Source: Verrucomicrobiales bacterium
GTDB taxonomy: Bacteria > Verrucomicrobiota > Verrucomicrobiia > Limisphaerales > JAYPXF01
Reading direction: 5' to 3'
NCBI GenBank assembly: GCA_002715965.1
Contig: PBAL01000045.1
Location: 43,511 to 107,510, forward strand
Length of the DNA stretch: 64,000 nt
In this document: piece by piece, positions 1 through 9,405 of the stretch
Layout of the letters: every line of letters begins with the position of its first letter
Numbering within the stretch: the first letter of the stretch is position 1
Position numbers and translations under genes: made by a program
The notes under the pieces: model-generated
Told to the model about the DNA's origin: nothing
The model's database searches: none
What the model saw: the letters and a program-made list of their open reading frames with translations, nothing else

Positions 1-654
1 AACGTTGTGCTGGTCGCGCCGAAGGGCCCGGGCCACACCGTTCGCGGCCAGTATGTCGAAGGCAAGGGCGTGCCTTCGTTGATCGGCGTTTACCAGAACG
101 CCGATCGCAAGGCCAAGAAGATCGCGCTCGCCTGGGCCAAGGGCATTGGCGGCACGCGCGCCGGCGTTCTGCAGACGGACTTCAAGGAAGAGACCGAGAC
201 GGATCTCTTCGGCGAACAGACCGTGCTTTGCGGTGGCCTGACCGCCCTCGTCCTCGCCGGCTACGAAACGTTGGTTGAAGCGGGTTACGCTCCGGAGATG
301 GCCTACTTCGAGTGTCTCCACGAAGTGAAGCTCATTTCCGATCTCATGAATGAGTCCGGCGTAAGCGGCATGCGTTTCTCCATCTCCGAAACCGCGAAGT
401 GGGGCGACGTTCTCACCGGCCCGAAGATCATCGATGCCGGCGTGAAGAAGCGCATGAAGAAGGCGTTGAAGGAAATCCAGAACGGCAAGTTCGCCCGCGA
501 ATGGGTTGCTGAATACGAAGGCGGTTACAAGACCTACAAGAAGCTCCTGAAAGCCGGCGAAAAGCACGACATAGAGAAGGTCGGCGCCCGTCTCCGAGGC
601 ATGATGCCGTGGATGAAGAAGCACGACACCAAGGGAGCCCAAGGCGCATACTAA
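1..654 (+). CDS. ilvC: Ketol-acid reductoisomerase, C-terminal part (5' end outside window)
   Basis: Converts acetolactate or acetohydroxybutyrate to the dihydroxy acid with NADPH, the second step of valine/isoleucine synthesis in the cytoplasm. The reading frame is open from base 1, so the gene begins upstream; about 217 C-terminal residues are present. The sequence carries the end of the Rossmann domain ([13 protein letters not shown]) and the knotted all-helical domain with [10 protein letters not shown], the Mg-binding glutamate region [10 protein letters not shown] and ECLHEVKLI, all typical of IlvC. The length past the Rossmann domain fits the short class I enzyme. A strong intrinsic terminator follows, so this is the last gene of its transcript. 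Confidence 0.97.
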   Translation, partial: NVVLVAPKGPGHTVRGQYVEGKGVPSLIGVYQNADRKAKKIALAWAKGIGGTRAGVLQTDFKEETETDLFGEQTVLCGGLTALVLAGYETLVEAGYAPEMAYFECLHEVKLISDLMNESGVSGMRFSISETAKWGDVLTGPKIIDAGVKKRMKKALKEIQNGKFAREWVAEYEGGYKTYKKLLKAGEKHDIEKVGARLRGMMPWMKKHDTKGAQGAY

Positions 655-677
655 GACCTCACGACAAAACGATTCGC

Positions 678-706
678 AAGAGCCGCTGAAAACAGCGGCT
701 CTTTTT
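678..706 (+). terminator. Intrinsic terminator of ilvC
   Basis: A perfect 11-bp stem (AAGAGCCGCTG with CAGCGGCTCTT) around an AAAA loop is followed by a T run. It lies 24 bases after the ilvC stop codon. Confidence 0.93.
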
Positions 707-764
707 CATTCGTCCTTGAACCTTTTCAAGAACTTCGGTGTAGCCAGATTCCCAGTTCTGCGCC

Positions 765-1025
765 CTACGAACATAGATTGGACATCAACGGAGCCATGCC
801 CAGCCGCGACTGCCATTCCGCGGATAATCTCCGGCCCAGCGGAAACCGCGTTTGATCGAGCGTGTGAACCTGGCCGAATTCCGCCTTGAGGAACTGAATC
901 GCGTGGCCGTTTGCAAACCGGACGTCCTTGTGTTCATTGGCAGGGGGTGTGATGAGAACGACCAGTGCCGTCAACACTGCCACCCCGATCAACACGCAGA
1001 TCCCGGTTTTTCCTCTCGCTGGCAT
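765..1025 (-). CDS. Small hypothetical membrane-anchored protein, possibly a truncated gene
   Basis: An 86-residue reading frame with a basic N-terminus and one hydrophobic segment (about residues 8-26), followed by a short soluble part. The phrase FANGHAIQFLKAEFGQVHTL resembles the start of a secreted-protein type I associate with Verrucomicrobia, in which a 'gene for adding a property to a strand of beta structure' is preceded by such an anchor; the rest of that protein is absent. It may therefore be an N-terminal fragment. The stretch 655-1283 holds nothing else recognisable apart from the ilvC terminator. Function unknown. Confidence 0.4.
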   Translation of the reverse strand: MPARGKTGICVLIGVAVLTALVVLITPPANEHKDVRFANGHAIQFLKAEFGQVHTLDQTRFPLGRRLSAEWQSRLGMAPLMSNLCS

Positions 1026-1283
1026 TGCTTGATTTGACGATGTCTCGAGGACGAATTAAATCCTCGTGCCTCTCGGGTCTGTTCGAGAACCAATGCTCCC
1101 GCAGATTCAGTTGAGGCAAATCTGTGGGCAGCCATTTGTCATCTCGGTGTCGATGTTTTCGAACAGGCCATAGTATTGCGTCATTCGTGAATTGACGGGT
1201 TGCTCCTAATCTTTGTCTTCATCCTTGTCTCAATCTCCCTTCACGATGAGGTGTTCATTTCATTGGTGACGGAGCACTATCCG

Positions 1284-2795
1284 TCAGTGCCCGGTGTAAA
1301 GGTCGCGCACACCGTCCTTCAAGCGATAGACAGTGCCGACTTCCTCCGCGGTGAGCACGCGATCGAAGACGGCCAGTTCATCCAAGTGTCCGACATAGGA
1401 AGCGCCAAGAACGAGGAACACTTGTGCGGGATTCCACTCGAAGGAAAGATCCCAGTTTTCGATCGTGCCCTGCGGCCTGCCGTTCATGTAGAGGCTTCCC
1501 TTGGGTTTTTTGCCGTTCACATTCTCCAAGGTGAATGCCACATGTGTCCACTTGTCCCGCGAGAATGGAGCGCGGGAAAGCTGCACCATCGGGCGTTTCT
1601 TGACCTGTTCCCATCCGAGGTTGTCCGGATTCCAGATGTCCATGCGCGGACGAATGGCATAACGGAAATAGCGCGGGCTGTGGTCTTTCGACCATTCGAG
1701 GAAGATGAATCCATTCTTGCTGCTGTCGCCGACGATCTGAATCGGATCGCAGTAGCCCGGCTCAAGATCTTCATCAGGCGTCAGGCGCAGCCAGACGGAC
1801 ACGGTGGCGTTCCAGCTCTTGTCATTGTAGTTGAGAATACCCGGATGTTTGTACGCGGGGCGAAAGCGGTTTTTTTTCGTGAAATGCAAAGCGCCACCGA
1901 ACTTGCCGCCTTTCGGATCGACCACGACGTCCGCCGTGGGAACCGCGCGGGTCAACTGTTTGCCACGGACATAGCTGGAGCGATCTCCACGTGAATAATC
2001 AGCGTCCAGTCCCTTGTCGAAGGATGCGTGCAGCGAAAGCGAACCGGCGAGGCTTTGCCGGGCAACTCTTGCTTCCGCGAGTAGTTTCTTCCCTTCGGCC
2101 TTGCCGATTTCACGAACAAATATGTTGCGCCAGCGGATTTCGCCCCCGTGGGTTTGCAGCATGATCGGTCCTTTCGCACGCAAGGGTTTGGAGCGGTCCC
2201 AGTAGTTGTGCATCACGCCATCGGCAACGAGCTTTCCGTTCAACCACACCCAGGTGTGCCCACCGATCTGTCGGATGAAGAACTGATTCCATTCGCCAAA
2301 GGACGCATCGGCGTGCTGCATCGGATCACGGCCGGGCGATCCGGGCGCATTGTTGAAGAGACCGCCGGAACCGAGATGCGGCTTTCGGGTCGGGCGCTCG
2401 GGATCAAAGGCCTGGCCGGAGTCCCAGATCTGCACCTGAGGGGTGTAGCGCAGATAGATGCCGCTGTCGGCCTTGGCGACGGTCTTGTATTCGAGCATGA
2501 ATTCCATGTCGCCAAACTCCCCGACCGTATTCGCATACGGACCGTGGCCGTCGTTGACCAACTCGCCGTTCTCGACTGTCCAGTGCTTCGCAAATTCCTC
2601 CTTCTGCTGCGCGAGGTTCGCCTCACGCTTCTCGCCGCTCAATTTGGCGATTCGGTGGGGGTTCAATCCAGTCCATCCGCTGAGATCCTTGCCGTTGAAC
2701 AGGGCGCGAAATCCCTTTGGAGGCTTGGTCGCGGCATATGCGTTCAGCGTGAATGCCACGGCGACGGCGAGAAATGTCAGGTGCTTCAATTTCAT
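1284..2795 (-). CDS. Secreted DUF1080 (3-keto-disaccharide hydrolase-like) protein with LamG domain
   Basis: A 503-residue exported protein. A signal peptide covers about residues 1-21 (cleavage after AYA). The first domain (about 25-235) is DUF1080, recognised from FRALFNGKDLSGWTG, GDMEFMLEYKTV, GIYLRY and the HTWVWLNGKLVADG block; the fold is a concanavalin-like jelly roll and characterised relatives cleave 3-keto-glycosides. The second half (about 260-500) reads as a LamG-like jelly roll with YNDKSWNATVSVWLRL and YVGHLDELAVFDRVLTAEEV. This architecture is abundant in Verrucomicrobia and Planctomycetes. It is probably involved in extracellular or periplasmic carbohydrate turnover; the substrate cannot be read from the sequence. 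Confidence 0.9.
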   Translation of the reverse strand: MKLKHLTFLAVAVAFTLNAYAATKPPKGFRALFNGKDLSGWTGLNPHRIAKLSGEKREANLAQQKEEFAKHWTVENGELVNDGHGPYANTVGEFGDMEFMLEYKTVAKADSGIYLRYTPQVQIWDSGQAFDPERPTRKPHLGSGGLFNNAPGSPGRDPMQHADASFGEWNQFFIRQIGGHTWVWLNGKLVADGVMHNYWDRSKPLRAKGPIMLQTHGGEIRWRNIFVREIGKAEGKKLLAEARVARQSLAGSLSLHASFDKGLDADYSRGDRSSYVRGKQLTRAVPTADVVVDPKGGKFGGALHFTKKNRFRPAYKHPGILNYNDKSWNATVSVWLRLTPDEDLEPGYCDPIQIVGDSSKNGFIFLEWSKDHSPRYFRYAIRPRMDIWNPDNLGWEQVKKRPMVQLSRAPFSRDKWTHVAFTLENVNGKKPKGSLYMNGRPQGTIENWDLSFEWNPAQVFLVLGASYVGHLDELAVFDRVLTAEEVGTVYRLKDGVRDLYTGH

Positions 2796-2899
2796 AATTC
2801 AGTTCGGATTGAGTGTTGCAAGTTATTGGAATGCGTTCCTGCGTATATACGAGCTGTCGGATTTGTCATTCGTAATCTTCTTCAGACCTCACGTGCACG

Positions 2900-2925
2900 A
2901 AAAAAAGGCCGCCCGGAAGGCGGCC
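2900..2925 (-). terminator. Intrinsic terminator of the bamA-skp operon
   Basis: Read on the minus strand, GGCCGCC and GGGCGGCC form a GC-rich stem with a TTCCG loop, followed by seven T. It sits 23 bases past the skp stop codon. Confidence 0.92.
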
Positions 2926-2947
2926 ATTGGGAAGTGAATTCAGATGT

Positions 2948-3559
2948 TTATTTCGCCGGCGGCGCAGGGGTCACGACCGTCGGGCGAGCCGTGGGATCGC
3001 TGGCGTTGATCTGGGTGATGAAATCAGCGGTGAGGTCCGTGAGGCCGTTGGCGAAGAGCAGGAAGGGGACGCCCTGGATACCGTGATTGGAGCTGTCAAA
3101 GACGGCATTGTAGCCTTCGGCCTTGGCCTTGTCGTCGAGGATCTCGCGAAGTTCCTTCACGATCTTGTCGCGCATGTTGCGACGGGTCTCGTTGAGCTCG
3201 GCACGGGCGCTGCGGTCGAACTGCTGGAGGCTGCCTTCGATCTCGCGGATCTCTCGGAGCTTTGCTTCGGCGTCTGCCTTGCGCCGGTTTTGCTCGGCGA
3301 GTGAAACCGCCATGTCACTGGCGCTCTTGAGCAAACCCTTGTATTCCTCGTTCGCCTTCTTGAGGTCCTGCTCAATTTCCTTGCCACGTTCCTGGAGTTG
3401 ATTGGCGCGGTCTTTGAGATTGAGGTCGGCCTGCTTGGTCTTCCAGTAGCTGTGAAAGACCTTGTTGAGATCAATGGCGGCGAGCTTGAGTGATTGCGCC
3501 TGCATCTGGGGCGCGGCGAGGGCAAGGGTGAGGGTCAGGAGTGAAATGAGTTTCTTCAT
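2948..3559 (-). CDS. skp: OmpH/Skp family periplasmic chaperone
   Basis: Skp binds unfolded outer-membrane proteins in the periplasm and delivers them to BamA. The 203-residue product has a signal peptide (about 1-21, cut after MQAQ), the conserved KLAAIDLNKVFHSYWKT start of the mature chain, and a long charged coiled coil (about 45-130), as in the OmpH family. Its ATG lies 6 bases after the bamA stop codon and an intrinsic terminator follows, so bamA and skp form one operon, the usual arrangement in Gram-negative genomes. The C-terminus has a short proline/alanine tail. Confidence 0.93.
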   Translation of the reverse strand: MKKLISLLTLTLALAAPQMQAQSLKLAAIDLNKVFHSYWKTKQADLNLKDRANQLQERGKEIEQDLKKANEEYKGLLKSASDMAVSLAEQNRRKADAEAKLREIREIEGSLQQFDRSARAELNETRRNMRDKIVKELREILDDKAKAEGYNAVFDSSNHGIQGVPFLLFANGLTDLTADFITQINASDPTARPTVVTPAPPAK

Positions 3560-3565
3560 GCTGTC

Positions 3566-5893
3566 TTAAAAGTCGCGGGTGAACCCGATGTCAAAGTTGA
3601 AGCGTCCGCGGCCCGAGTTGTTGTTGTCGTGATTGATCGGGAAGCCGTAGTCTAGGCGGAGCGGTCCGAGGTTGGGGATGTTGAGCCGCACGCCGACACC
3701 GACGTTGTCCTGGTAGAACTGTTCGCCGCGTGACGAATTCGGATTAAAGCTCCATGCGCTGCTGTAGACATTACCGGCATCGTAGAACGCGGCCAGGCGG
3801 AGGCGTTCAATAATCGGGATGCTGTATTCGGCCGAACCGAACCAGTAGGTGTTGCCGCCGAAGGCCTCACCGATGGAATCGCGCGGGCTGACGCGGGCAA
3901 AGCGATAACCGCGCAACGTGCGGGGACCACCGAGGAAGTAACGGTTGAAAAGACGGACGTTGTGGCCGCTGTAGCCTTGGATCGTTCCGAGGCGCCCCAG
4001 GATTTCCCAGGTGTGCCCTTCAGCGAATCCGGGGAAGTATTGCGAACCGCGCATTTCCGTGCGGATGAAGTCCGCCTCGCCACCGAGTCCGGCGAATTCG
4101 GTGATGAGTTCGACCTTTTGGCCCGCATTGGGGACGAGCCCGCCGCGCCGCGTGTCGTAGGTCAGGCCGGCACCAATCTTCGAAACCAGCTGCGTGCCGC
4201 TTTCGGCGCGGAGTTCGGGCGAGGCGTTTTCGGAGACGTCGGTGATTCCGACGTTTTCAAAGGTGTAACTCACGCGGCCACGCCAGAAGTCGTTCCAGAG
4301 CGCACGTTCCAGACCGAGTGATCCACCGGTCTGTTGTTCGTTGTAGAGCGTGCTGCGGAAGCTGGTCTCGCGGTGGTAGAGATCCACGCTGAAAGCGAGC
4401 TTACGATCGAAAAGCCACGGCTCGACGAAGCTGATCAGGTAATCCTGCCGGCGGCTACCCACTGTGGCGCGCATCCGTGCCTTTTGACCGCCACCGGTGA
4501 AGTTCGGGGGGTTGAAGATATCGAAGTTGCCCTGGGTGACTTCAACGAAGCCGACGAGGTTGTCGATCGTGCTGAAGCCGGCACCCATCGAGATGTTGCC
4601 GGTGTTGCGTTCCTCGACGTTGATGACGAGGTTCTTGCGGTTGGGCACTTCGGTCTCTTCGGGTTCGGAATCGACTTTCTCGAAGTAGTTCAGGCCCTCG
4701 AGACGTTCCTTGCTGAGGCGGACGCTGACCATGTCGAAGATTTCTCCTGGAGAGATGGCCAGTTCGCGACGAATGACCTTGTCCTTGGTCTTCGTGTTGC
4801 CCCGAATTTCGATCTTTTCGACGTACGACTTGTCACCTTCGGAAATCTGCCAATCGAGATCGATGTTTCCGGTGTCCACATTGGGCGTGCGGCGCGCTTC
4901 GATCCGGCTGTCGATGTAGCCTCTGGCGTCGTAGAAGTCGCGGACCGTGTCCGTATCGTCCTGCAACGCGACCGGCGTGAAAGTCTCGCCTGTGGTCATC
5001 GTGACACCTTCGGTGACCTGCTCGGTCGGGAAGAGTTTGTTCCCGGTATAAGAGACGCGGCCAACCTTGTATTGCTGCCCTTCGAAGACGTGGAACTTGA
5101 TCACCATCTTCTTCTCTTCGGGGTATTCGAAGGTGATGTCGCTGATGGCAAAGTCGATGTAGCCTTCGTTGCGGTAGTATTCTTTGAGGCGTTCCTTGTC
5201 GTCCTCGAATTGGTCGTCCTTCAAAATGCCGCTCCCGGTCAGCCATGAGAAGGCCCAGCGATTGCGGGTCTTGATGACCTTGCGGAGTTTCTTTTGGCTG
5301 AAGGCCTGAGCCCCGACGAAGTCGACGCGCTCAATCTTGACCTTGGGTGCCTCGACGATCTGGAAGGTGACCGTGGAGCGACCGGATTTTTCGATGATCG
5401 CCGGATCGTATTTGACCTCGGTCTTCTGGTAACCGGACTTCTGGTACATCTCCTTGATCGCCTGGGCGTCGGCAAAGAGCTTGCGTTCGTCAAGCGGCTC
5501 ACCGACTTCGGAGGTGATCTTCTTCTTGATCTTGCGATCGCTCCACTTCTTGTTGCCCTCGATGCGGATGTCAGTGAGGAGCGGTTTGCCCTGCACGACG
5601 TAGATCAGCTTCACGCCGGAGGTGAGCCGCTCCTGGGCCACGCGGATATTGTAGAAAAATCCGGTACCGTAGAGGTTGCGGACGTCGTCATTCACGCTCG
5701 GCGTGCTCAATGGATCGCCCACTTTTACGCGGATGTTGGCGCGAATGAGTTCGTCGCTGACGGCCTCCGGCCCCACGTGCTTGACCTCGATTGCCTGCAC
5801 GACCGGCGCGGGTTGCGCGTAGCCGTATTGCGGTGCCCAAAAGATCAGCAGAGCCAGTAGAATGCTGTATCGTCGCAACAAAAGTTTTATCAT
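3566..5893 (-). CDS. bamA: Outer membrane protein assembly factor BamA
   Basis: Central component of the BAM machine that folds beta-barrel proteins into the outer membrane. The 775-residue protein has a signal peptide (about 1-27, ending YGYAQ), five POTRA repeats (about 27-100, 103-185, 186-275, 276-355, 356-432) and a 16-strand surface-antigen barrel. The lid-loop motif appears as LRGY (R661), a variant of the usual VRGF, and the protein ends in phenylalanine (FTRDF), the C-terminal signal of outer-membrane proteins. The ATG at 5893 is preferred over an upstream TTG because it starts directly at a basic/hydrophobic signal peptide. It is followed by skp. Confidence 0.97.
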   Translation of the reverse strand: MIKLLLRRYSILLALLIFWAPQYGYAQPAPVVQAIEVKHVGPEAVSDELIRANIRVKVGDPLSTPSVNDDVRNLYGTGFFYNIRVAQERLTSGVKLIYVVQGKPLLTDIRIEGNKKWSDRKIKKKITSEVGEPLDERKLFADAQAIKEMYQKSGYQKTEVKYDPAIIEKSGRSTVTFQIVEAPKVKIERVDFVGAQAFSQKKLRKVIKTRNRWAFSWLTGSGILKDDQFEDDKERLKEYYRNEGYIDFAISDITFEYPEEKKMVIKFHVFEGQQYKVGRVSYTGNKLFPTEQVTEGVTMTTGETFTPVALQDDTDTVRDFYDARGYIDSRIEARRTPNVDTGNIDLDWQISEGDKSYVEKIEIRGNTKTKDKVIRRELAISPGEIFDMVSVRLSKERLEGLNYFEKVDSEPEETEVPNRKNLVINVEERNTGNISMGAGFSTIDNLVGFVEVTQGNFDIFNPPNFTGGGQKARMRATVGSRRQDYLISFVEPWLFDRKLAFSVDLYHRETSFRSTLYNEQQTGGSLGLERALWNDFWRGRVSYTFENVGITDVSENASPELRAESGTQLVSKIGAGLTYDTRRGGLVPNAGQKVELITEFAGLGGEADFIRTEMRGSQYFPGFAEGHTWEILGRLGTIQGYSGHNVRLFNRYFLGGPRTLRGYRFARVSPRDSIGEAFGGNTYWFGSAEYSIPIIERLRLAAFYDAGNVYSSAWSFNPNSSRGEQFYQDNVGVGVRLNIPNLGPLRLDYGFPINHDNNNSGRGRFNFDIGFTRDF

Positions 5894-6029
5894 GCCAATT
5901 AACGCTTGATTCAGTTCACAAACGGGACCGCGCCTTATGCCCGCAACCCCTCCGGACTGCAAGGAACTTCATCGGGAGTTATTCAGGGGGTGGGCAATCA
6001 CGACCGAGGCAGTGGATCAGATGGGAATT

Positions 6030-6170
6030 CGAAAGCCGCAAACTCCAAATTCCAAGCCCCAAATAAGCATCAAATTCCAAGATTTGATCTGAGGCGCGGG
6101 CGTAATCTCTGGCGTTTTATTGGAAATTGAAGATGGGAGCTTCTATGGAGCTTGAGGCTTGGAGTTTTCG
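6030..6170. repeat. Dispersed imperfect palindromic repeat, family A (copy 1)
   Basis: Left arm (6030-6080) rich in CCAAA/TCCAA words, with a right arm (6119-6170) that is its imperfect reverse complement. A second copy lies at 53477-53618. The best-matching block, TTGAAGATGGGAGCTT plus TGGAGCTT, agrees in 22 of 27 positions with the other copy by my count. It lies between convergently unrelated minus-strand genes dnaB and bamA and carries no reading frame. Confidence 0.7.
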
Positions 6171-6217
6171 AGTTCCCGTCTAATCCCTGACCTGTAATTG
6201 CTGATACTCTGTTTACC

Positions 6218-7651
6218 TCACGCACCCTCGCTCACGCGGGAAACGCTCTCAAAGCGCGTGTATCCCTTCAAAAAGGTCAACGGAACATCGCCGGTGGGGC
6301 CGTTGCGTTGTTTGGCGATCAGCAGGTTCACCGGCACGCCGTCGTAATCGCCGGGCGCGTCATTGCCGTCGTCCTGCATCTTCGGCCGGTAAAGCATGCA
6401 GACCAGATCGGCGTCCTGCTCGATGGCCCCGGATTCGCGAAGGTCGGAGAGTTTTGGCGCGGCCCCGGATTCGCGCTTTTCAAGTTCGCGATTGAGCTGG
6501 GCGAGGACGATGACGGGGACGTTCAGTTCCTTGGCGAGGGCCTTGATGCCGTTGGATATGTCCGCGATTTCCTGCTGTCGGTTGTCCGCGCGGGTCGCGG
6601 TGGAGCGAAGCAGCTGCAGGTAATCGATGACGAAAAGCTCGATCTTGTGCTGTTGCCACATGCGGCGCGCCTTGGCGCGGAGTTGCAGGATTGAAAGGCC
6701 GGCGCTGTCGTCGATGAACAAGGGGGCCTTGGACATCTTGCTGGCCGCGGTGGTGAGTTTGGGAAAGTCGCGTTCGGCGAGGAAGCCCTCGCGGACGTTG
6801 CGCAGGTTCACCTTCGCCCGGGAGCAGAGCATGCGCAGGATCAGGGACTCGGCGGACATTTCGAGGCTGAAGACGCCAACGGGTTTCATGCTGTCGATGG
6901 CGACATGCTCGGCAATGTTCATGGCCAGCGAGGTCTTGCCCATGGAAGGACGCGCGGCAACCACGATCATTTCCGCGCCGTGCATCCCGGTGGTCATCTT
7001 GTCCAGGTCGGCAAAGCCGCTGGCGACGCCGGTGGTCATGCCCTGCTGCTGGTGGAAGGTCTCGATCTGCGAGATCGCCCCGTGGACGAGGTCCTTGATT
7101 CCCTTGTCCGCCTCGTCGTCACGGTCTTCGCTGATCTGCAGGACGTCCTTTTCAACTTCGTCCAGCAGGCCTTCCACATCACTGGTCTGTTCCGGATCGA
7201 AGACGCGTTCAACCACCTGGGTGCAGGTCCAAACCATGCGGCGCAGCAGGTGTTTCTCGCGAACGATCTCCAGGTAGAACGGGAGGTTCAGCGGGGAAGG
7301 CGTGGCTTCCTGGAGGGAGGTGACGAACTCGATCCCACCCAATGCTTCCAACTTGCCGGCGTCTTTGAGTTTCTGACGAACGGTGATGACGTCAATGCCC
7401 TCCTTCTGATCGTACATTTCGACGAGGAGGTCATACAATTCCTGGTGACGCAGATCGTAGAAGGACTGAGAGCCGCGCTTGAGCTTTTCCAGGCAGTGTC
7501 CGATGCTCTCGACCGGATCGAGCAGCATGCAGCCGAGCACTCCGCGTTCGGCCTCCAATGAATGAGGCGGAACGCGGTCCAGAGGGGCGGCATCCGCTCG
7601 CTGGCGTCGGCGCGGATCTTGCAGGTTCTCGCGAGGCGGTTGCTCCGCCAT
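6218..7651 (-). CDS. dnaB: Replicative DNA helicase DnaB
   Basis: Hexameric 5'-3' helicase of the replication fork. From the ATG at 7651 the protein is 477 residues. The N-terminal DnaB domain begins at PHSLEAERGVLGCMLLDP (about 30-130) and the RecA-like C-terminal domain contains the Walker A motif ARPSMGKT (K239), Walker B region LFVIDYLQLL, and the arginine-finger region LNRELEKR. A longer start at 7705 exists, but the sequence between is proline/arginine rich and not helicase-like. No intein is present. The upstream 180 bases are a divergent promoter region. Confidence 0.96.
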   Translation of the reverse strand: MAEQPPRENLQDPRRRQRADAAPLDRVPPHSLEAERGVLGCMLLDPVESIGHCLEKLKRGSQSFYDLRHQELYDLLVEMYDQKEGIDVITVRQKLKDAGKLEALGGIEFVTSLQEATPSPLNLPFYLEIVREKHLLRRMVWTCTQVVERVFDPEQTSDVEGLLDEVEKDVLQISEDRDDEADKGIKDLVHGAISQIETFHQQQGMTTGVASGFADLDKMTTGMHGAEMIVVAARPSMGKTSLAMNIAEHVAIDSMKPVGVFSLEMSAESLILRMLCSRAKVNLRNVREGFLAERDFPKLTTAASKMSKAPLFIDDSAGLSILQLRAKARRMWQQHKIELFVIDYLQLLRSTATRADNRQQEIADISNGIKALAKELNVPVIVLAQLNRELEKRESGAAPKLSDLRESGAIEQDADLVCMLYRPKMQDDGNDAPGDYDGVPVNLLIAKQRNGPTGDVPLTFLKGYTRFESVSRVSEGA

Positions 7652-7854
7652 GTCGAGGGAATCGATCACGGGTTGATTTGAGCAGAGCCGTGGACGCCCG
7701 GGCAAAGCGTCAGCAAGCTACATGTCCACAGGTTTGAAGAATTCTGCGAATAACTTATCACCTTATTCGCAAGTCCTTCACAGGAATTGTCGGACTTGTC
7801 TGATGCGTCCGATGTGGATCACCTCCCCAATCATTGCATTTCCCTTTCCACCTG

Positions 7855-8616
7855 ATGGCGTCCCCCCGTCGAATGACACTCCACAGCGAGACCATGAGCC
7901 TGATTCGGCAGATCACCGAAGACGAGGTGATGGGGCTGGGCAATTTTCTGAACGACGCCCAGATCGACCATTCCGAACTCCGCGCGCCGGGCTTCATCTT
8001 CAAGGGTGTGGAACTACAGTGCAGCGGTGTATTTTCCTTCGCCGGAGCAGATGTTCCGGAAGATGGGTTCCCGCTCAATACACCCGTGCAACACATTGGC
8101 ATCGGGCTGCCCGCGATTGATCTGGAGGTAACCGTGCAGGGTGACGGCGTGGACAACTCTTCGTATCGGGTCGATCTGATGAATCAGACCGGTGATTGCG
8201 CAGGCTTCACTGAACGACGAATTGAGTTTCCCGCCGGTTCGCCCGGTCGCATCGGCCTGCACCTGTTATTTGCCATCCTGGATTCCAGTGATGAAGAACA
8301 TTTCAAGAGCGCCAGTTGGCATGGAGTGTTTATTGACATGCTGACCTTCCTCCACACCAAAGGCCGCGCGACCGACCGCTTTCCCGGCTGGGAACTCATT
8401 CGTGCAGACAGCCGGGACTGGATCGTCTGTTTCGGGAAGGGTGACTGGGCGGTGGTCTTCACGACCAACGGCGACGGATTCATGGAACGCTACGCCTACA
8501 ACATCACCGAATCACGCTGGGCTTACGGCCGAATTCCGATCGGGGCGTGCATCGTTTCGCACCATCTGAATGGCACACATGAGATCAGATCCACGACGAT
8601 TCCCGGCTTGAAGTGA
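7855..8616 (+). CDS. Conserved-looking hypothetical protein
   Basis: About 250 residues, soluble, with no signal peptide and no membrane segment. I do not recognise the family. The sequence alternates beta-rich stretches (FIFKGVELQCSGVFSF, HIGIGLPAIDLEVTVQGDGV, DWAVVFTTNGDGFMERYAY) that suggest a beta-sandwich protein. The start is uncertain: a TTG at 7834, ATG codons at 7855, 7873 and 7894 are all in frame and none has a clear ribosome binding site. Codon use resembles the neighbours. It converges on the nucleotidyltransferase gene of the next cassette with only 16 bases between the stop codons. Confidence 0.7.
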   Translation: MASPRRMTLHSETMSLIRQITEDEVMGLGNFLNDAQIDHSELRAPGFIFKGVELQCSGVFSFAGADVPEDGFPLNTPVQHIGIGLPAIDLEVTVQGDGVDNSSYRVDLMNQTGDCAGFTERRIEFPAGSPGRIGLHLLFAILDSSDEEHFKSASWHGVFIDMLTFLHTKGRATDRFPGWELIRADSRDWIVCFGKGDWAVVFTTNGDGFMERYAYNITESRWAYGRIPIGACIVSHHLNGTHEIRSTTIPGLK

Positions 8617-8632
8617 AGGGAGGCTTCTGTCT

Positions 8633-9400
8633 TTAACCCTCTTTATTAAGCAGCCCCGCCTTCTCCTTCGCATCCTCATAATCCTCCGGCGTATCAATCT
8701 CAATCCACGCTTCCGAGTCGTCGAAATGACTCCAAACATCGTGCTTGGGGAGGAAGCAGTTCAGCACATGCTCCCAGTTGAGCAACTGCCGCTCCGGGAC
8801 TGAATAGAATTCTTTGCAGAGAGCAAGCAGGCTCAGGCGGTCTGCATCCGAGAATTTCAGGATCCCCATGGCTTCACCTGCGAAGGTGAACCGCTCAAGT
8901 TCTTCTTCGGTGACCGCACGCTTGTCGACAAAGAGGCGAATGAATCCCTTCGCGTCCAGCATCGACTTGGTACACTCGATATCATCGATCGATGCCTTGC
9001 CAACGACCACGGAGGTGGGATGTGCTTCGGATGCGAATCGCTCCAGGATGTCCCGGGCATAGATGAGATCCCCATCGAACACGAGGACCGGTCCATCGGT
9101 GGCTTCGATACCCATCTGAAGCGAGACGCCGTTGCCCAACGTGGTGTAATCGTCGTTGGCGACGATGGTGATGTCGAGCGACTCGCGAAACGGCTCGATG
9201 GTCCGCAGGATCAGTTCCTTTTTGTAGCCGACCACCAGGATCACCTTGCGGATGCCGACCTCTCCGAACAGCCGAAGATGACGATTGATGATCGTTTCGC
9301 CTCCGACCTGGAGAAGGCTTTTGGGTTCTGCCACGACGTCCCTGATCCTGGTGCCACATCCGGCGATCAGGACAACTGCTGTGAGTTCAGATGGATTCAT
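8633..9400 (-). CDS. Sugar/polyol-phosphate nucleotidyltransferase (probable cytidylyltransferase)
   Basis: A 255-residue NTP_transferase-type enzyme that should couple a phosphorylated alcohol to a nucleotide. The nucleotide-binding signature is VVLIAGCGTRI followed by the lysine of AEPKSLLQVGG; the metal-binding aspartates appear in VFDGDLIY and near the end in WIEIDTPEDYEDA. It is the last gene of a coupled minus-strand cassette with a flippase-like protein and a CDP-alcohol phosphatidyltransferase, which makes a CTP-dependent activation of inositol-, glycerol- or choline-type phosphate the best guess; this part is inference. ATG at 9400 is used; a TTG at 9409 overlapping the upstream stop codon is possible. 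Confidence 0.85.
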   Translation of the reverse strand: MNPSELTAVVLIAGCGTRIRDVVAEPKSLLQVGGETIINRHLRLFGEVGIRKVILVVGYKKELILRTIEPFRESLDITIVANDDYTTLGNGVSLQMGIEATDGPVLVFDGDLIYARDILERFASEAHPTSVVVGKASIDDIECTKSMLDAKGFIRLFVDKRAVTEEELERFTFAGEAMGILKFSDADRLSLLALCKEFYSVPERQLLNWEHVLNCFLPKHDVWSHFDDSEAWIEIDTPEDYEDAKEKAGLLNKEG

Positions 9401-9405
9401 AAATT

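Noticed and set aside
2148..3086. A 312-residue plus-strand frame opposite the DUF1080 gene
   Set aside because: It mirrors the third-position GC of the DUF1080 protein, crosses the skp terminator and has no family resemblance.
4334..5248. A 304-residue plus-strand frame opposite bamA
   Set aside because: It is a shadow of the bamA coding sequence in another frame, without a ribosome binding site or a recognisable domain.
7652..7705. A longer dnaB start
   Set aside because: The extra 18 residues are unlike DnaB N-termini.
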